Part shown: positions 29,017 through 40,100 of the stretch, piece after piece
Layout: each line of letters opens with the position of its first letter
Numbering within the stretch: position 1 is the first letter of the stretch
NCBI RefSeq assembly: GCF_000186865.1
Contig: NW_008705569.1
Coordinates: forward strand, 563,307 to 627,306
Source of the DNA: Aureococcus anophagefferens
Taxonomy: Eukaryota; Sar; Pelagophyceae; Pelagomonadales; Pelagomonadaceae
Direction: 5' to 3'
DNA: 64,000 bases
Translations under genes and position numbers: made by a program
Notes under the pieces: model-generated
The model's database searches: none
Told to the model about the DNA's origin: nothing
Seen by the model: the letters and a program-made list of their open reading frames with translations, nothing else

Positions 29017-31002
29017 ATGCCGCTCCGTTTCACGATGCTTCTCGTCCTGACCAAGGCCTTCCTGCGGTCTCCCGCGCCGCGCGCGACGCGCCGCGTCGTC
29101 GCCCGCGCCGCCACCAACGGCGGCGAGTGGGCCCTGCCCAGCGGCTGGCGCGCGGCGCTGGGCGACGAGCTCGCGAGCGACCGCTTCCGGGACCTCCAGG
29201 CCTTCGTCGCCGCGGAGCGCGCCTCCCAAACCGTCTACCCGCCGCCGGACGAGACGCTCCGCGCGCTGCGATCCGTCGACCTCGACGGCGTCCGCGTCTG
29301 CGTCGTGGGGCAGGACCCGTACCACGGCCCCGGCCAGGCCAACGGCCTCGCCTTCAGCGTCTCCGGCGGCTGCGCCATCCCCCCGTCCCTCCGCAACGTG
29401 CTGCGCGAGTGCGCCGAGGACCACGGCGCCGCGCCGGCCGGCGGCGACCTCGGAGGCTGGGCGGACCAGGGCGTGCTCCTGCTCAACACCGCGCTGACGG
29501 TGCGCGAGGGCGAGGCGCACAGCCACCGCGGCCGCGGCTGGGAGCGCCTGACGGACGCCGTCGTGGCCGCGCTCGCCGCGCGGGAGCGACCGGTCGTCTT
29601 CGCGCTCTGGGGCAACCCCGCGAGGAAGAAAGCGGCCATCGTCGACGGCGCGCGGCACCGCGTCGTCGCGTCGAGCCACCCGTCGCCCCTGTCCTGCGCG
29701 AAGACGGCGGCGCCCTTCCGGGGGAGCCGGTGCTTCTCGCGCATCAACGCGCACCTCGAGGACCTCGGCGTCGAGCAAATCGACTGGGCGAGGGACGCCG
29801 GCGACGCCGCGGCCGCCGCGCGCGAGGCGCCGCGATCCGCGCCGCTCGCCGAGGCCGTCGCGCGCGAGACGCCGCGATCCGCGCCGCTCGCCGCGGCCGC
29901 GCACGATGAGGCGCCGCGATCCGCGCCGCTCGCCGCCGCCGCGCACGACGACGACGGCCTGCTCGACGCCGTGTTCCTCGACGCGGACGAACCGGACGAC
30001 GACCGGGGCGCGGGCCCGCTCTGCGGGTGGCGGACCTTCGACGACCAGCTCGCGGCGCTCGAGGCCTTCCGGCGCAAGGGCGGCGCGCCCGTGGACCTCT
30101 ACGGCTGCCAGACGCTCGGCGACCGCAGCGCGCCGCCGCACGTGTTTAGGTTCCAGACGCTCGTCGCGCTCATCCTCTCCGCGCGGACGACGGACGAGGC
30201 GACGATGAGCTGCGTCCGCGACCTCCAGTGGGCCGACGGGGGGCTCACGGCGGACACGCTCGCGGCCGCCGACGCGTCGACCCTCGAGCGCGCGCTCGCG
30301 AACCACGAGGTCGCGTTCCCCCGGAACAAGGCCCGCTACCTCCGCCGCGCCGCGGAGCTCTGTCGGGATTCTTACGGCGGCGACGTGCCCCGGGACCTGC
30401 CGAGCATCCGCGCGCTGCCGGGCGTCGGCGACAAGGTCGCGGCGCTGCTCACGCAGGCGGCGTGGGGCGACGACGCGGGCGGCGTCGCGGTGGACACGCA
30501 CTTCCACCGCATCGCGAACCGGCTCGGCTGGGTCGCCACGGCGACGGCGGCGGCGACGAAGCGGGACGTCGAGGCCTTCCTGCCCCGGGACCGGTGGGTC
30601 GCCGCGAACCCTTTGCTCGTCGGCTTCGGCCAGGAGGTGTGCGGCTACGCGCCGAATTGCGAATCTTGCCCCGTGGCGGCCTGCCCGCGCGTCGGCGTCG
30701 ACGCGCGGCCGCCGCCGCCGGGCGACGCGCTCGTCGACGCGGACCACGTCGAGCTCCTCCTGGACCGCGCGCACCGCGACTTCGACGACGTCGTCGCGTC
30801 CTGCGCGTCCGTCGGGCGCCACGCGGGCGACCGCAACGCCTACGTCGTCCTCCGGTCCAAGTTCGACCGCGACGAGCCGGACCAGCCCCTCGCGCGCATC
30901 ACGTCCAACTCCTTCGGCGCCGTCGGCGTCGTCCTCGAGAACCTCCGCGGCCGGCGCATCAAGTGCTACGCGCGGCGCGCGGCGGACCAGGTGCCCTTCT
31001 AA
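29017..31002 (+). CDS. Fused uracil-DNA glycosylase and endonuclease III
   Basis: 661 residues in one uninterrupted frame. Residues 1-32 look like an organelle-targeting sequence. The UNG domain (about 40-255) has GQDPYHGPGQANGLAFSV with catalytic Asp100, VVFALWGNPARKK, and SSHPSPLS near 218. A linker with three APRSAPLA-type repeats follows. The Nth domain (about 360-570) has LVALILSARTTDEAT, the hairpin LPGVGDKVA with the catalytic Lys, AVDTHFHRIANRL with the catalytic Asp, and an Fe-S loop. The loop is C-x5-C-x2-C-x4-C, one residue shorter in two gaps than usual. The last 90 residues are unassigned. The protein should remove uracil and oxidised pyrimidines in base excision repair. Confidence 0.93.
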   Translation: MPLRFTMLLVLTKAFLRSPAPRATRRVVARAATNGGEWALPSGWRAALGDELASDRFRDLQAFVAAERASQTVYPPPDETLRALRSVDLDGVRVCVVGQDPYHGPGQANGLAFSVSGGCAIPPSLRNVLRECAEDHGAAPAGGDLGGWADQGVLLLNTALTVREGEAHSHRGRGWERLTDAVVAALAARERPVVFALWGNPARKKAAIVDGARHRVVASSHPSPLSCAKTAAPFRGSRCFSRINAHLEDLGVEQIDWARDAGDAAAAAREAPRSAPLAEAVARETPRSAPLAAAAHDEAPRSAPLAAAAHDDDGLLDAVFLDADEPDDDRGAGPLCGWRTFDDQLAALEAFRRKGGAPVDLYGCQTLGDRSAPPHVFRFQTLVALILSARTTDEATMSCVRDLQWADGGLTADTLAAADASTLERALANHEVAFPRNKARYLRRAAELCRDSYGGDVPRDLPSIRALPGVGDKVAALLTQAAWGDDAGGVAVDTHFHRIANRLGWVATATAAATKRDVEAFLPRDRWVAANPLLVGFGQEVCGYAPNCESCPVAACPRVGVDARPPPPGDALVDADHVELLLDRAHRDFDDVVASCASVGRHAGDRNAYVVLRSKFDRDEPDQPLARITSNSFGAVGVVLENLRGRRIKCYARRAADQVPF

Positions 31003-31008
31003 GGCTGC

Positions 31009-31118
31009 TAACATATCCCGCCGGCGGGATATGTTAAAGGCCGCTTCAACTTGGACTTCAACCTCAAACCTTGCACTTCAACAGGGACCTCAACACCGCC
31101 GCTTGCCCTTCAAAAGGG
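31009..31118 (+). repeat. 110-bp inverted repeat, left copy, with 28-bp palindrome
   Basis: A perfect 28-bp palindrome (31009-31036, TAACATATCCCGCC arms) starts 6 bp after the UNG-Nth stop and is followed by CTTCAAC-type motifs. The whole 110 bp recurs, inverted, at 44788-44897 with one mismatch. The 4 bp outside each copy are CTGC. Just inside, GGGACCTCAACACCGCCGCT is repeated at about 31084 and 31116. Confidence 0.85.
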
Positions 31119-31524
31119 ACCTCAACACCGCCGCTCACGCCTCATCGGGGACCTCTGACGCGCCGCCCACGCCTTAGGGGGCGCGACCCGCCCCATGCCA
31201 TGTGCCAGAAGCTTTCCAGAAGCCCTCCAGGAGCCCTCCAGAGCCCTTCCGCGGACCCGAAATACCCCAAACCCCTTACGATTTTGCGATTTTGATTCCC
31301 CCCCACTGCCTCGCCTTGGTAAACTGCCCTTCAAGTTTCTTTAAGGGCATTTGAACTGCAACGCCGCCCCAAACCACGTGCCAGAAGCCCTCCAGAAGCT
31401 TCCCAGAAACCTTCTAGAACCCTTCCGCGGAGCCAAAATACCCCACCGAAAACCTCTACGAAAGGTATGATTATTTTGAAAAGTCCGTGCTGTCTTTTTC
31501 TAAAAAATGTAAGGATAATATGCT
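31119..31524. other. Intergenic repeat-rich DNA
   Basis: Two related stretches of about 60 bp (near 31197-31265 and 31375-31445) share CCAGAAGC...CCAGAAGCCCTCCAG and CCTTCCGCGGA, so they are decayed direct repeats. GC falls sharply after 31460. No gene seen. Confidence 0.45.
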
Positions 31525-31731
31525 CTAACGTATGTAAGGATAATATGCTCTAACAATTTGATTATTCTTTAAAAAATGGAACGATTTGTAATCTCTTTTT
31601 ATTGCTTTCAGCATTACTTCTTCGTCGTCTTTTAATAATTCTGATAGGTGAGATATGATATCACGATTAAAGCTTTGAGAATCAATTGCAGCTATAGCAA
31701 CTTCTCGATCATTTTTTAAACGAGAACTTAC
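31525..31731 (-). pseudogene. AT-rich DUF4116-like fragment
   Basis: A 68-codon minus-strand frame without a usable start. It contains SRLKNDREVAIAAIDSQSF and later LLKDDEEVMLKAIKRDYKS, the repeating LKND-REV-LAAV pattern of DUF4116 repeats. Codons are AT-ended (AAA, GAA, ATA, TTA), unlike every host gene here. It is in frame with the upstream partial gene but separated by a TAA at 31734-31732. DUF4116 repeats are common in protists and large algal viruses, so transfer from a virus or another AT-rich source is a reasonable inference. A 23-bp unit (ATGTAAGGATAATATGCTCT...) is duplicated at 31507-31529 and 31532-31554. Confidence 0.6.
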
Positions 31732-32532
31732 TTATACTAAGTATGTTTCATCATATTCAAGGCTGCGGCGGAGCCACTGCCGTCTACGATTCCAACCAGA
31801 GCTCTTTGTAATATTTTCACGGTCAGCTTCCGGCCAAGGAGGCGACACATTGTTCCTAGCGGTATTTGAACAGAGAAAAACGGCAAAGAAATCAAAATTT
31901 CGGCGCCGCGCGCCGCCGCCGCCGCCGCCGTGGCCGGTGCCGCCGTGGCCGCCGCCGGTGCCGCCGTGGCCGCCGCCGCCGCCGTTCCCCGTCCCGCCGC
32001 CGCCGCCGGCGCCGCCCCGGGGCGGCGCGGCGCGGCCGTCGAGGACCGCGAAGCCCGCCGGGAGCCGGAGGTGCACGAAGCGGCGCCGGAGCCCGCCGCC
32101 CGCGTCGGGCGCGGGCCGCGGCGCGACGGCGAGGCGCGCGCGCGCCGCGGGCCGCGGCGCGTCGTCGGGCTCCTGCTTGAGCTCGAAGGGCATGGTCAGC
32201 GCCTCGTCGCTCTGGGACCAGGGCTCGTAGCTCTGCGTCGCCGCCTCCTCGGCGGGCAGCGCCGCCGCGTCGCCGCCGGCGCCGAGGTACTTGCCCGCGG
32301 CGTCGCGGAAGCCCGCGTCGTCGCCGAGGTCGCGGCGCGCGACGGCGACGCCCAGGAGCGCGTCGCAGAGGAGCGCGCGGAGCGCGCCGCCGTCGTCGCC
32401 GCCGCCGGCCGCCTCGAGCGTCTTCGCGACCTCCGCGACGGCCGCCTCGTAGCACCGCGCGGCGTCGCCGGGCCGCGGCGGGTCCGCGCGCGCCGCGCAG
32501 TCGCCGGCGCAGGTCAGCGCCGCGGCGCAGAG
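31732..32532 (-). CDS. Partial gene running out of an assembly gap, unknown function
   Basis: A continuous frame of 266 codons from the N gap (32532) to a TAA at 31732; the 5' end is lost. The first 110 residues have host codon use and look helical (DAARCYEAAVAEVAKTLEAA and ALLCDALLGVAVARRDLGDD), resembling tetratricopeptide-like helices. Then come SYEPWSQSDEALTMPFELKQ, a long Gly/His/Thr repeat tract, and a terminal segment of lower GC (ENITKSSGWNRRRQWLRRSL) that probably joined later or is a separate exon. No domain assigned. Confidence 0.5.
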   Translation of the reverse strand, partial: LCAAALTCAGDCAARADPPRPGDAARCYEAAVAEVAKTLEAAGGGDDGGALRALLCDALLGVAVARRDLGDDAGFRDAAGKYLGAGGDAAALPAEEAATQSYEPWSQSDEALTMPFELKQEPDDAPRPAARARLAVAPRPAPDAGGGLRRRFVHLRLPAGFAVLDGRAAPPRGGAGGGGGTGNGGGGGHGGTGGGHGGTGHGGGGGGARRRNFDFFAVFLCSNTARNNVSPPWPEADRENITKSSGWNRRRQWLRRSLEYDETYLV

Positions 32533-32582
32533 NNNNNNNNNNNNNNNNNNNNNNNNNNNNNNNNNNNNNNNNNNNNNNNNNN
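32533..32582. other. Assembly gap (50 N)
   Basis: Exactly 50 N, the usual placeholder for a gap of unknown size. Coding frames run away from it on both sides, so two divergent 5' gene ends are hidden. Confidence 0.95.
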
Positions 32583-32655
32583 GGGCGACGACGGGGCCCC
32601 CGCGGGCTACGGCGCGCTCGACGACGGCGCCAAGGCCCGGGCCGCGCCGGTCTAA
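32583..32655 (+). CDS. 3' end of a gene lost in the gap
   Basis: Twenty-four in-frame codons with host-like composition (GDDGAPAGYGALDDGAKARA) end in TAA at 32655. Too short to identify. Confidence 0.35.
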
Positions 32656-32815
32656 AAGTGCTTACGTGCGCAGTTCGCCAAGTGACCGGGCCGTCGTCGT
32701 TAGGTTCGCGGTCGCGTGGATTTCGGTGGCTGGTCGAATTACTGACTTGTGGTTAAGCCGGGCCGCGGGGAATAATTGAAGGGAAAGGGGGCCGGCTGGG
32801 GTATCTGGGTTGCGG

Positions 32816-34611
32816 CTAGCACGGGCCGCAGGTCAGCGCGCACGCGTCCTCAGCTTTGACGTCGAAGCTATCCGTTTTCTTGCAGTTCTTCGCCTTTTTG
32901 GCCACAAACTTCTCGCATGTATTCTTCGTCTTTTTGAAGTACCAAGATGATGAGTCGGCGCACTCCTCCTCGCACTCGCCGCACGCGACGGGACAGGCCT
33001 CCTTGCCTACCAAGCATGACGGTAACGATTTTTCATCGTTTTCCCAGAGGAGATCTCTCGAAAATCGTCACGGCCACAGGACGCTGCTCCTTGCTCGACA
33101 CGTCGCTCTCGTCCGCGTACTTGCTCTTGCACAGCTTCGACTTCTTCGCGACGTAGTCGCAGTCGTACTTACTCTTCTTCCAGTACCAGCTCGTCGAGTC
33201 GGCGCACACGGCGTCGTCGACCTCGACCTCGCACTCGCCGCACGTCGCTGGGCACGCGACCTGCGGCGGGGGCGTTTCGCGCGCACGCGCGCGCATCGGC
33301 GGACGCCGCGCGGACCTGGCCCTTGACATCGAACTCGTCCCGCTTCTTGCAGTTCTTCGCCTTCTTCGAGACGTATTCCGAGCACGTGTTTTTCGTTTTC
33401 TTGAAGTACCAAGACGTGCTGTCTTCGCAGAAGTCGATAGCGACCGTCGAGACTGACGGCGCGGGCGTCGGCTGGGGCGTCGGTTGGGGCGATGGCTTCC
33501 ACGTCGGCTTCCGCGTCGGTTGGGGCGTCGGCCGGGGCGTCGGCTGGGGCGTCGGCTGGGGCGTCGGCTGGGGCGTCGGCTGGGGCGTCGGCGCGAACAC
33601 GGGTGCAGCGCTCGGATCTCCAGGAATGGGCGTCGGCGCAGTGGACGGCTTGGGCGTCGGCCGGGGCGTCGGCGCAGTGGACGGCTTGGGCGTCGGCCGG
33701 GGCGTCGGCCGGGAGGTCGGCTGGGGCGTCGGCCTGGCGGAGGGCTCGGGCATCGGCGCAGCGGACGGCTCGGGCATCGGCGCGGCCGTAGGTGTGGCCG
33801 TCGGATTGACCGACGGCGCGGCCGTCGGTGCGGCGGACGGCTCGGGCATCGGCGCGGTCGTAGGCGTGGTTGTTGGCGCGGCGGACGGCGCGGCTGTCGG
33901 CGCGGTCGTAGGTGTGGCCGTCGGCGCGGGCGACGGCTCGGGCATCGGCGCGGCGGACGGCTCGGGCATCGGCGCGGTCGTAGGCGTGGTCGTTGGCGCG
34001 GCGGACGGCGCGGCTGTCGGCGCGGTCGTAGGTGTGGCCGTCGGCGCGGGCGACGGCGCGGACGTCGGCGCGGCGGACGGCTCGGGCATCGGCGCGGTCG
34101 TAGGCGTGGTTGTTGGCGCGGCGGACGGCGCGGCTGTCGGCGCGGTCGTAGGTGTGGCTGTCGGCGCGGGCGACGGCGCGGACGTCGGCGCGACGACGAT
34201 CGCGACGTCGTACGCGACGCCGTCCGCGTCGCCGACGACGACCTCGACGACCTCGGCCCAGCCCTCCGGGAAGTAGGCGACGGCGAAGGTCCCCGAGGGC
34301 TGGGACTCCGTCGAGAACCACGAGATGCCCGACGCGCCCTGGACGAACTCGCCGTGGGAGAGCGCGGACGTGTAGTTCTGGAGAGTCGCGGAGAATTTGA
34401 TGGACAGGGCGGCGTAGGACTCGGCGTCGACGTGTATGGCGACGCCGCCCTCGGGCGCGGGTTCGAGCAGGAGCTGGGCCGAGCGCGCGTCGAGGCGGCG
34501 GCGCGAGTCGAGGGGAGGCGGCGTGGGCGCGTAGATCGCCGACGGTTGAGGAGCCGGCATCTCGCTCGGCGCGGCTGTAGGCCCATACCTGCGCGGCGGG
34601 AGCTTCACCAT
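32816..34611 (-). CDS. PT-repeat protein with three ShK-like domains
   Basis: Minus-strand exons 34611-33316, 33260-33095 and 33006-32816 (550 residues plus stop). After 30 residues a beta-rich domain (about 55-150, with AIHVDAESYAALSIKFSATL and SGTFAVAYFPEGWAEVVEVV) resembles the cohesin-like region of the neighbouring giant gene. About 240 residues of Pro-Thr/Ala repeats follow, then three disulfide modules of the form C-DS-SWYFKKTKNTC...KKAKNCK...ACPxxCGEC (ShK-like). Introns: a 55-nt GT-AG intron at 33315-33261 and a small introner at 33094-33007; both joins restore the DVKGQVACPATCGEC and SSKEACPVACGEC motifs. There is no signal peptide, and the start lies 17 bp after the stop of the giant gene, so it could be that gene's C-terminal exon. 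Confidence 0.7.
33007..33086 (-). mobile_element. Mini-introner C1 (ShK/PT-repeat gene)
   Basis: 80-bp element. Duplication GCAAGGAG (minus strand) at 33094-33087 and 33006-32999. Intron 33094-33007 is GC-AG and ends GGTAG. Its first 32 bases share about 26 positions with C2 in the sulfatase gene, including GACGRTTTTCGAGAG. The ends hold imperfect inverted copies of GTNACGATTTT. Confidence 0.8.
33455..34195. repeat. Coding minisatellites of the PT-repeat domain
   Basis: Near 33460-33600, a 12-bp GGCGTCGGCTGG unit repeats about ten times. Near 33840-34190, a unit of about 120 bp is present three times with only a few differences. All lie inside the Pro/Thr-rich exon and keep frame. Confidence 0.85.
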
Positions 34612-34628
34612 CGATATTTCGAACTTCG

Positions 34629-37102
34629 TCAGGGCTCTGGGTCGCGCGTCGGCATCTGTGTCGGCGACGGATAGGGTTGAGGCGACGGGATCGACGACGG
34701 CGTCGACGTCGTCGGAGAGTACGTCGGCGCGAACGTCTTCGACGGTGCCACGGTGGGCGGTTCGCAGGAGAAAGTGACGCCGCAATCGGTGACCGTGCAG
34801 CCAGCATCAGAGGCGAAATCCGAAGCCGAGACACTGCTCGACAGACACCATCCGAGGTCTTGGTCGAAGGCGTCGGCGAAGGAGAACATGCCGGACATGT
34901 CCGTCACGGACGACGTGTCCCAGGCGCCGATGTCCTGGTCGAAGTCGTCAGCGTAGATGAACATGCCGCCCATGTCTGTCACCCTTGACGTATCCCAGGC
35001 GCCGATGGCTTGGTCAAATCGAAACGCGCTGTCAAACATCCCTAACATGCTCGTCACGGACGACGTGTCCCAATCGCTGATGTCCTGGTCGAAGGCCAAA
35101 GCATAGCTGAACGTCCAGCTCATGCTCGTCACGGAGGCCGTGTTCCAGGCGCCGATGTCCTGGTTGAAGGCGTGAGCCTCTTCGAACAAGTAGTTCATGC
35201 TCGTCACCTTCGACGTGTCCCAGTCGCCGATGTCTTGGTTGAAGGCGGAAGCATAGTTGAACATGGCGCTCATGTCCGTCACGGCCGACGTGTCCCAGCC
35301 GCTGAGGTCCTGGTTGAAGGCATCAGCGTAGAAGAACATGGACGACATGTCAGTCACCTTCGACGTGTCCCACGAGCTGATGTGGCCGTAAATCGCCTCC
35401 GCCGCGTCCGCGTCCGCGAGCCACGCGTCCACGGCGATCTTGAGATCGGCCTTGGATGCGAAAGCAAAGGACGTCGGTGCGGGGCTTCTCGTCGGCAAGG
35501 GGGTCGCGTAGGACGGCGCCGCACTCGGCTCGTACGTTGGCTCGGCCGTGGGCATCATCGACGGGTCCGAGGTCGTCGGGAGGTACGACGGCAAGAACGA
35601 CGCAGTCGGCGAGTAGGTCGGGATCCTCGTGGGCGAGTCGGGCCACACCAACTCCACGAGACCCACGTAGTGCCGCGCGATGAGGACGGCGTCGAGGATC
35701 GACGTCGCGTCGTCCAGGTTGACGTCGCCGCAGCCGAAATCGATGCGCTCGTAGCACTTCGTCGTCGGCAGCGCCAGATCCTGCGTGTACATGGCGATGA
35801 GCAGCGCATCCGTCACGTCGACGCCGTCGAGGCCGTCGACGTCGCCGGGAACGGATCCGCAGAAGGTCTCGAAGACCGTCGGCGCGGTCGTCGGGACGCG
35901 CGTCGGCGCCGGCGTCAGCGTCGGCGCGAGCGTCGGCGTCTGCGTCGCCGCCTCGGAGCTGAGGTAGACCAAAGACGACACACTCGGCAGCGAGACGCCC
36001 GCGGCGTTCGTCGCGACCAGCTCGAGGAATCCGAAGCGCTCGATAAAGAACTCGTCGTCGAAGCGGAGCGTGACGAGCTCGTGCGCGCGTCCGCCCTCGA
36101 GGCAGTCCGTCGTGTACATGGCCACGCGCTCGCCCGCGAGGTTCGCGACGACGCTGCCGGAGAAGCTCTTTTCGTACGATGTTGTGTTGGCGTTGGCCTG
36201 CCAGCCGAAGCCGACCGCGCAGAGCGTCGCGGCGGAGATGACGGAGATCTCCAGCTGGTCTTCGGACCCGGCCAGGAGCCGCGCCACGACGAGGGCTTCG
36301 TCGGAGCCTCCCGCTCGTTCGTAGACGACGATCGCGTCCTCGCCCACGCTCCGGCGCCGCGAATCGGAGATGGACACGGACGACACGTCGAGCGTGTCGA
36401 AGTCGAAGCCGTCGCCGAAGACGAGGTCCGCCCAGTGGCCCGACGCGCGCGCCTGCCCGAACCAGCCGACGTCGTCCTCGGTCCGGAAGAACGTGCCCTC
36501 GTCGCCGGCGAGCCGCGCCTCGACGAGCTCCACGTTCGCCGTCGCGGTCACGAGGACGGACGTGAACTCGCCGACGTCGGACGAAAGCTCGACGTACACT
36601 TGGGCGACCTTGCTGTCCGTCGCGTGCGCGGCCAGCACGACCTGGACATACGAGCTGCGCCCGAAGCTGGGCTGGGCCGTCGGTGCGCTCGGGACCGCGG
36701 TCGGCGCGGAGCTCGGCGAGGAGCTCGGCGAGTCGAGCGTCCTCGTCGGGCCGCTCGTCGGCGCGACGACCGGCGTCGCGCTCTCCCAGCAACTCCCGCA
36801 CGTCAGGTCGCACATTCCGGCGTGCCCGCAGCCGTCGAGGCAGAAGACGGTCTCGCACGCGTCCGCGGTGATCGCGACGAAGCCCGCGCACACGGCCGTC
36901 GTGAAGACGTCGCGGCAGGACGTCGGCGCGTAGCTGGGGGAGGCCGTCGGGACTTGGCTGGGCTCGTAGGTCGTGGGGGCGTAGGTGCTGGGCGCGTAGG
37001 TGCTGGGCACCGCGGTCGGGGCGGGAGACGGCGCGCAGGTCGCCGAAGCGAAGGTGACGCCGCAATTGACGACGGAGCAAGAAGCGCCGAATTCGTAGTC
37101 GT

Positions 37103-37151
<49 letters not shown>

Positions 37152-40100
37152 TTCTGTCGACGCTAAGACACACCAACCGAGATCCTGATCAAAAGCTGAT
37201 GCTCCGCTGAACATCTTGTACATTCTCGTCACGGACGACGTGTCCCAGGGGCCGATGTCCTGGTTGAAAGCGGAAGCATCCCGGAACATCTCTTCCATGC
37301 TCGTCACCTTCGACGTGTCCCAGCCGCCGATGTCCTGGTTGAAGGCGGAAGCATCGTAGAACATCGAGCGCATGTACGTCACCTTCGACGTGTCCCAGGC
37401 GCCGATGTCCCGGTCGAAGGCGGAAGCACTGTAGAACATGTAGCCCGTGACCTTCGCGGCCGACGTGTCCCAGGCGCCGATGTCCTGGTTGAAGGCGGAA
37501 GCATCGTAGAACATCGAGCGCATGCTCGTCACCTTCGACGTGTCCCAGGCGCCGATGTCCTGGTCGAAGGCGGAGGCACTGCGGAACATGTTGCTCATGC
37601 TCGTCACGGATGACGTGTCCCAGGCGCCGATGGCCTGATTGAAGGCGGAGGCACTGTTGAACATGCCGCCCATGCTCGTCACGGACGACGTGTCCCAGGC
37701 GCCAATGTCCTGGTCGAAGGCCTCAGCATCGTAGAACATGATGCTCATGTCCGTCACGGACGACGTGTTCCAGGCGCCGATGTCCTGGTTGAAGGCGTAA
37801 GCACGGTAGAACATGTAGCTCATGTCCGTCACGGACGACGTGTCCCAGGCGCCGATTTCCTGGTCGAAGGCGTCAGCTTCGTTGAACATGTAGCTCATGT
37901 CCGTCACGGACGCCGTGTTCCAGGCACCGATGTCCTGGTTGAAGGAACTAGTTTCGGAGTACATGAACGCCATGTCCGTCACGGACGACGTGTCCCAGCC
38001 GCCGATGTCCTGGTTGAAGGAATGAGCGTCGTAGAACATGCTGCTCATGTCCGTGACAGACGCCGTGTTCCAGCCGCCGATGTACTGGTTGAAGGCTGAG
38101 GCAACGAACATGGCGTTCATGTCCGTCACCTTCGACGTGTCCCAGGCGCCGATGTCCCTGTTGAAGTCCACACTCTGGAACATGTGGCTCATGTCCGTCA
38201 CGGACGACGTGTCCCAGGCGCCGATGTCCTGGTCGAAGGCGGCAGCACGATTGAACATGAGGCTCATACTCGTCACGGCCGACGTGTCCCAGCCGCCGAT
38301 GTCCTGGTCGAAGGCGTCAGCATAGGAGAGCATTTGGTACATGTTCGTCACGGATGACGTGTCCCAGTCGCCGATGTCCTGGTTGAAGGCGCGAGCGAAG
38401 TAGAACATGATGCTCATGTCCGTCACGGCCGACGTGTCCCAGCCGCTGATGTCATCGTCGAAGGACTGCGCGTTCGTGTTGCAATGCGTAGAGGTCCACC
38501 TATTCCCACAAAACAGCTCCGACATGTCCGTCACCTTCGACGTGTCCCACGCGCTGATGTGTCCGTACGTCTCTTCGGCTGCGTCCGAGTCCGCGAGCCA
38601 CGCGTCGACCGCCGCCTGGAGCTCGCTCTTGTCGGCGAACGCGGTCGGCGTCGACTCGTAGCTGTACGAGAAGGTGATGTACTCGTAGAGGTAGCTGTAG
38701 CCGGACGTCGTCGGCGCGGCCGACGGCGCGGGCCAGAACGCCGCGGGGGCCCACGAGCAGTCCTCCGTCGCCAAGCTCGCCTTCGAGCCCGTCACGACGA
38801 CGCCCGGCGTGTCGCAGAGCGCGAGCGTGCCGTAGGCGTCGCCGCGCAGGTACCAGTCCTGCTCGTCGGTCGTGACGGAGAGCGCGTAGACCTTGGCGGA
38901 GCCGTTCATCCCGACGTTGTCGCCGTAGCCGTTGTACGGCGCCGCGTTGCCCGCGAACGTGCAGGAGTCCAAATAGGTGCTGCCGCCGCCGACGAAGACG
39001 GCCCCGCCCTGGTAGTCGCCGATGTTGTCCGTGAACGCGCACCGCGTCGCGCTCCAGCCGCCCCTCGAGTAGACCGCGCCGCCGTAGCCCCAGTTGAGAT
39101 CTGGGCCGTCGGCGAAGTTGCCGGAGAAGAGGCAGTCCGTGGTAGTAAGGCTGCCTGCTGCGTAAATTCCACCGCCGTTCGCTACGCCGCTGGGGTCCGA
39201 GCGCGACGCGCGGTTCGACACCAGCGTGCAGTTGCGAAGCGCGAGCGAGCCGCCGCTCGCGACGTACGCGGCGCCGCCGTGGATCGACGGCGACGAGGAG
39301 TCGTCCGCGAGCCCGTTCTTCAGCACGAGGCCGTCGAGCGTGAGGTGGCCCGTGACGTAGAAGAGGCGCGTGAAGCCGTCGCCGTCGATCGCGCGGTCCC
39401 CGGTGTCCGAGGAGATCCGCGCGGTGTAGTCGACGGCCAGCTGCGAGTAGAGCTCGACGTCGCCGGAGATCTGGATCTCGGGCTGCGCGTCGGCGAGGGC
39501 GGCGACGAGGTCCCGCTGCTCGCCGTAGGAGTAGGAGTACTCGAGCAGGAGCTCGTACTCGTAGCTGTAGCTCGCGTCGAGGGGCGTCGGGAGAGGTGTC
39601 GCAGACGGGGCCGGCGACGGCGCGGCCGTCGTCGGGTTGGGCGTCGGCGTGATGCAGATGACGCCCGCCTGCTCGCCGTCGCCGCAATTGTGGCTCGACG
39701 TACTGGTGCACGCCGCGAGGTAGTTCTCGGAGCCGTAGCAGCCCACGTCGTCGTAGACGAAGTTGCCGTCGTTGTCCGCGGACCCGAAGTAGTTGTTCGT
39801 CGTCGCCATGTAGGCCTGGTAGTACGGCCCAAAAACCTGCCGGCAGACGACGTCCGCGTCGGAGAGGTCCCACCCTTCGTCGCAAACGTTGCCCCAGGTG
39901 TTCGTCGCCGGGTTGAGCGCGTAGATCGTGCCCGAGTAGGCGTCCGGGCCGTCGAGGAGCTGGATCGTCCCCGAGGTGCAGCAGGCGCCCGCGTAATCCG
40001 AGGACCCGCAGTCGTGCGCCGTCGTGCCGGCGCACTGGTAGAGGTACGCCTCGCTGCCCGTGCACGCGAGGTCGTCGTAGCCCACGCCGTAAGCGCCATC

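Noticed and set aside
33455..34195. Regularly spaced repeats considered as a CRISPR array
   Set aside because: The repeats are coding minisatellites in frame with a Pro/Thr-rich protein, without unique spacers or cas genes.
35172..37166. 664-codon plus-strand open frame
   Set aside because: Antisense shadow of the cohesin/dockerin part of the giant gene, with no recognisable motif.
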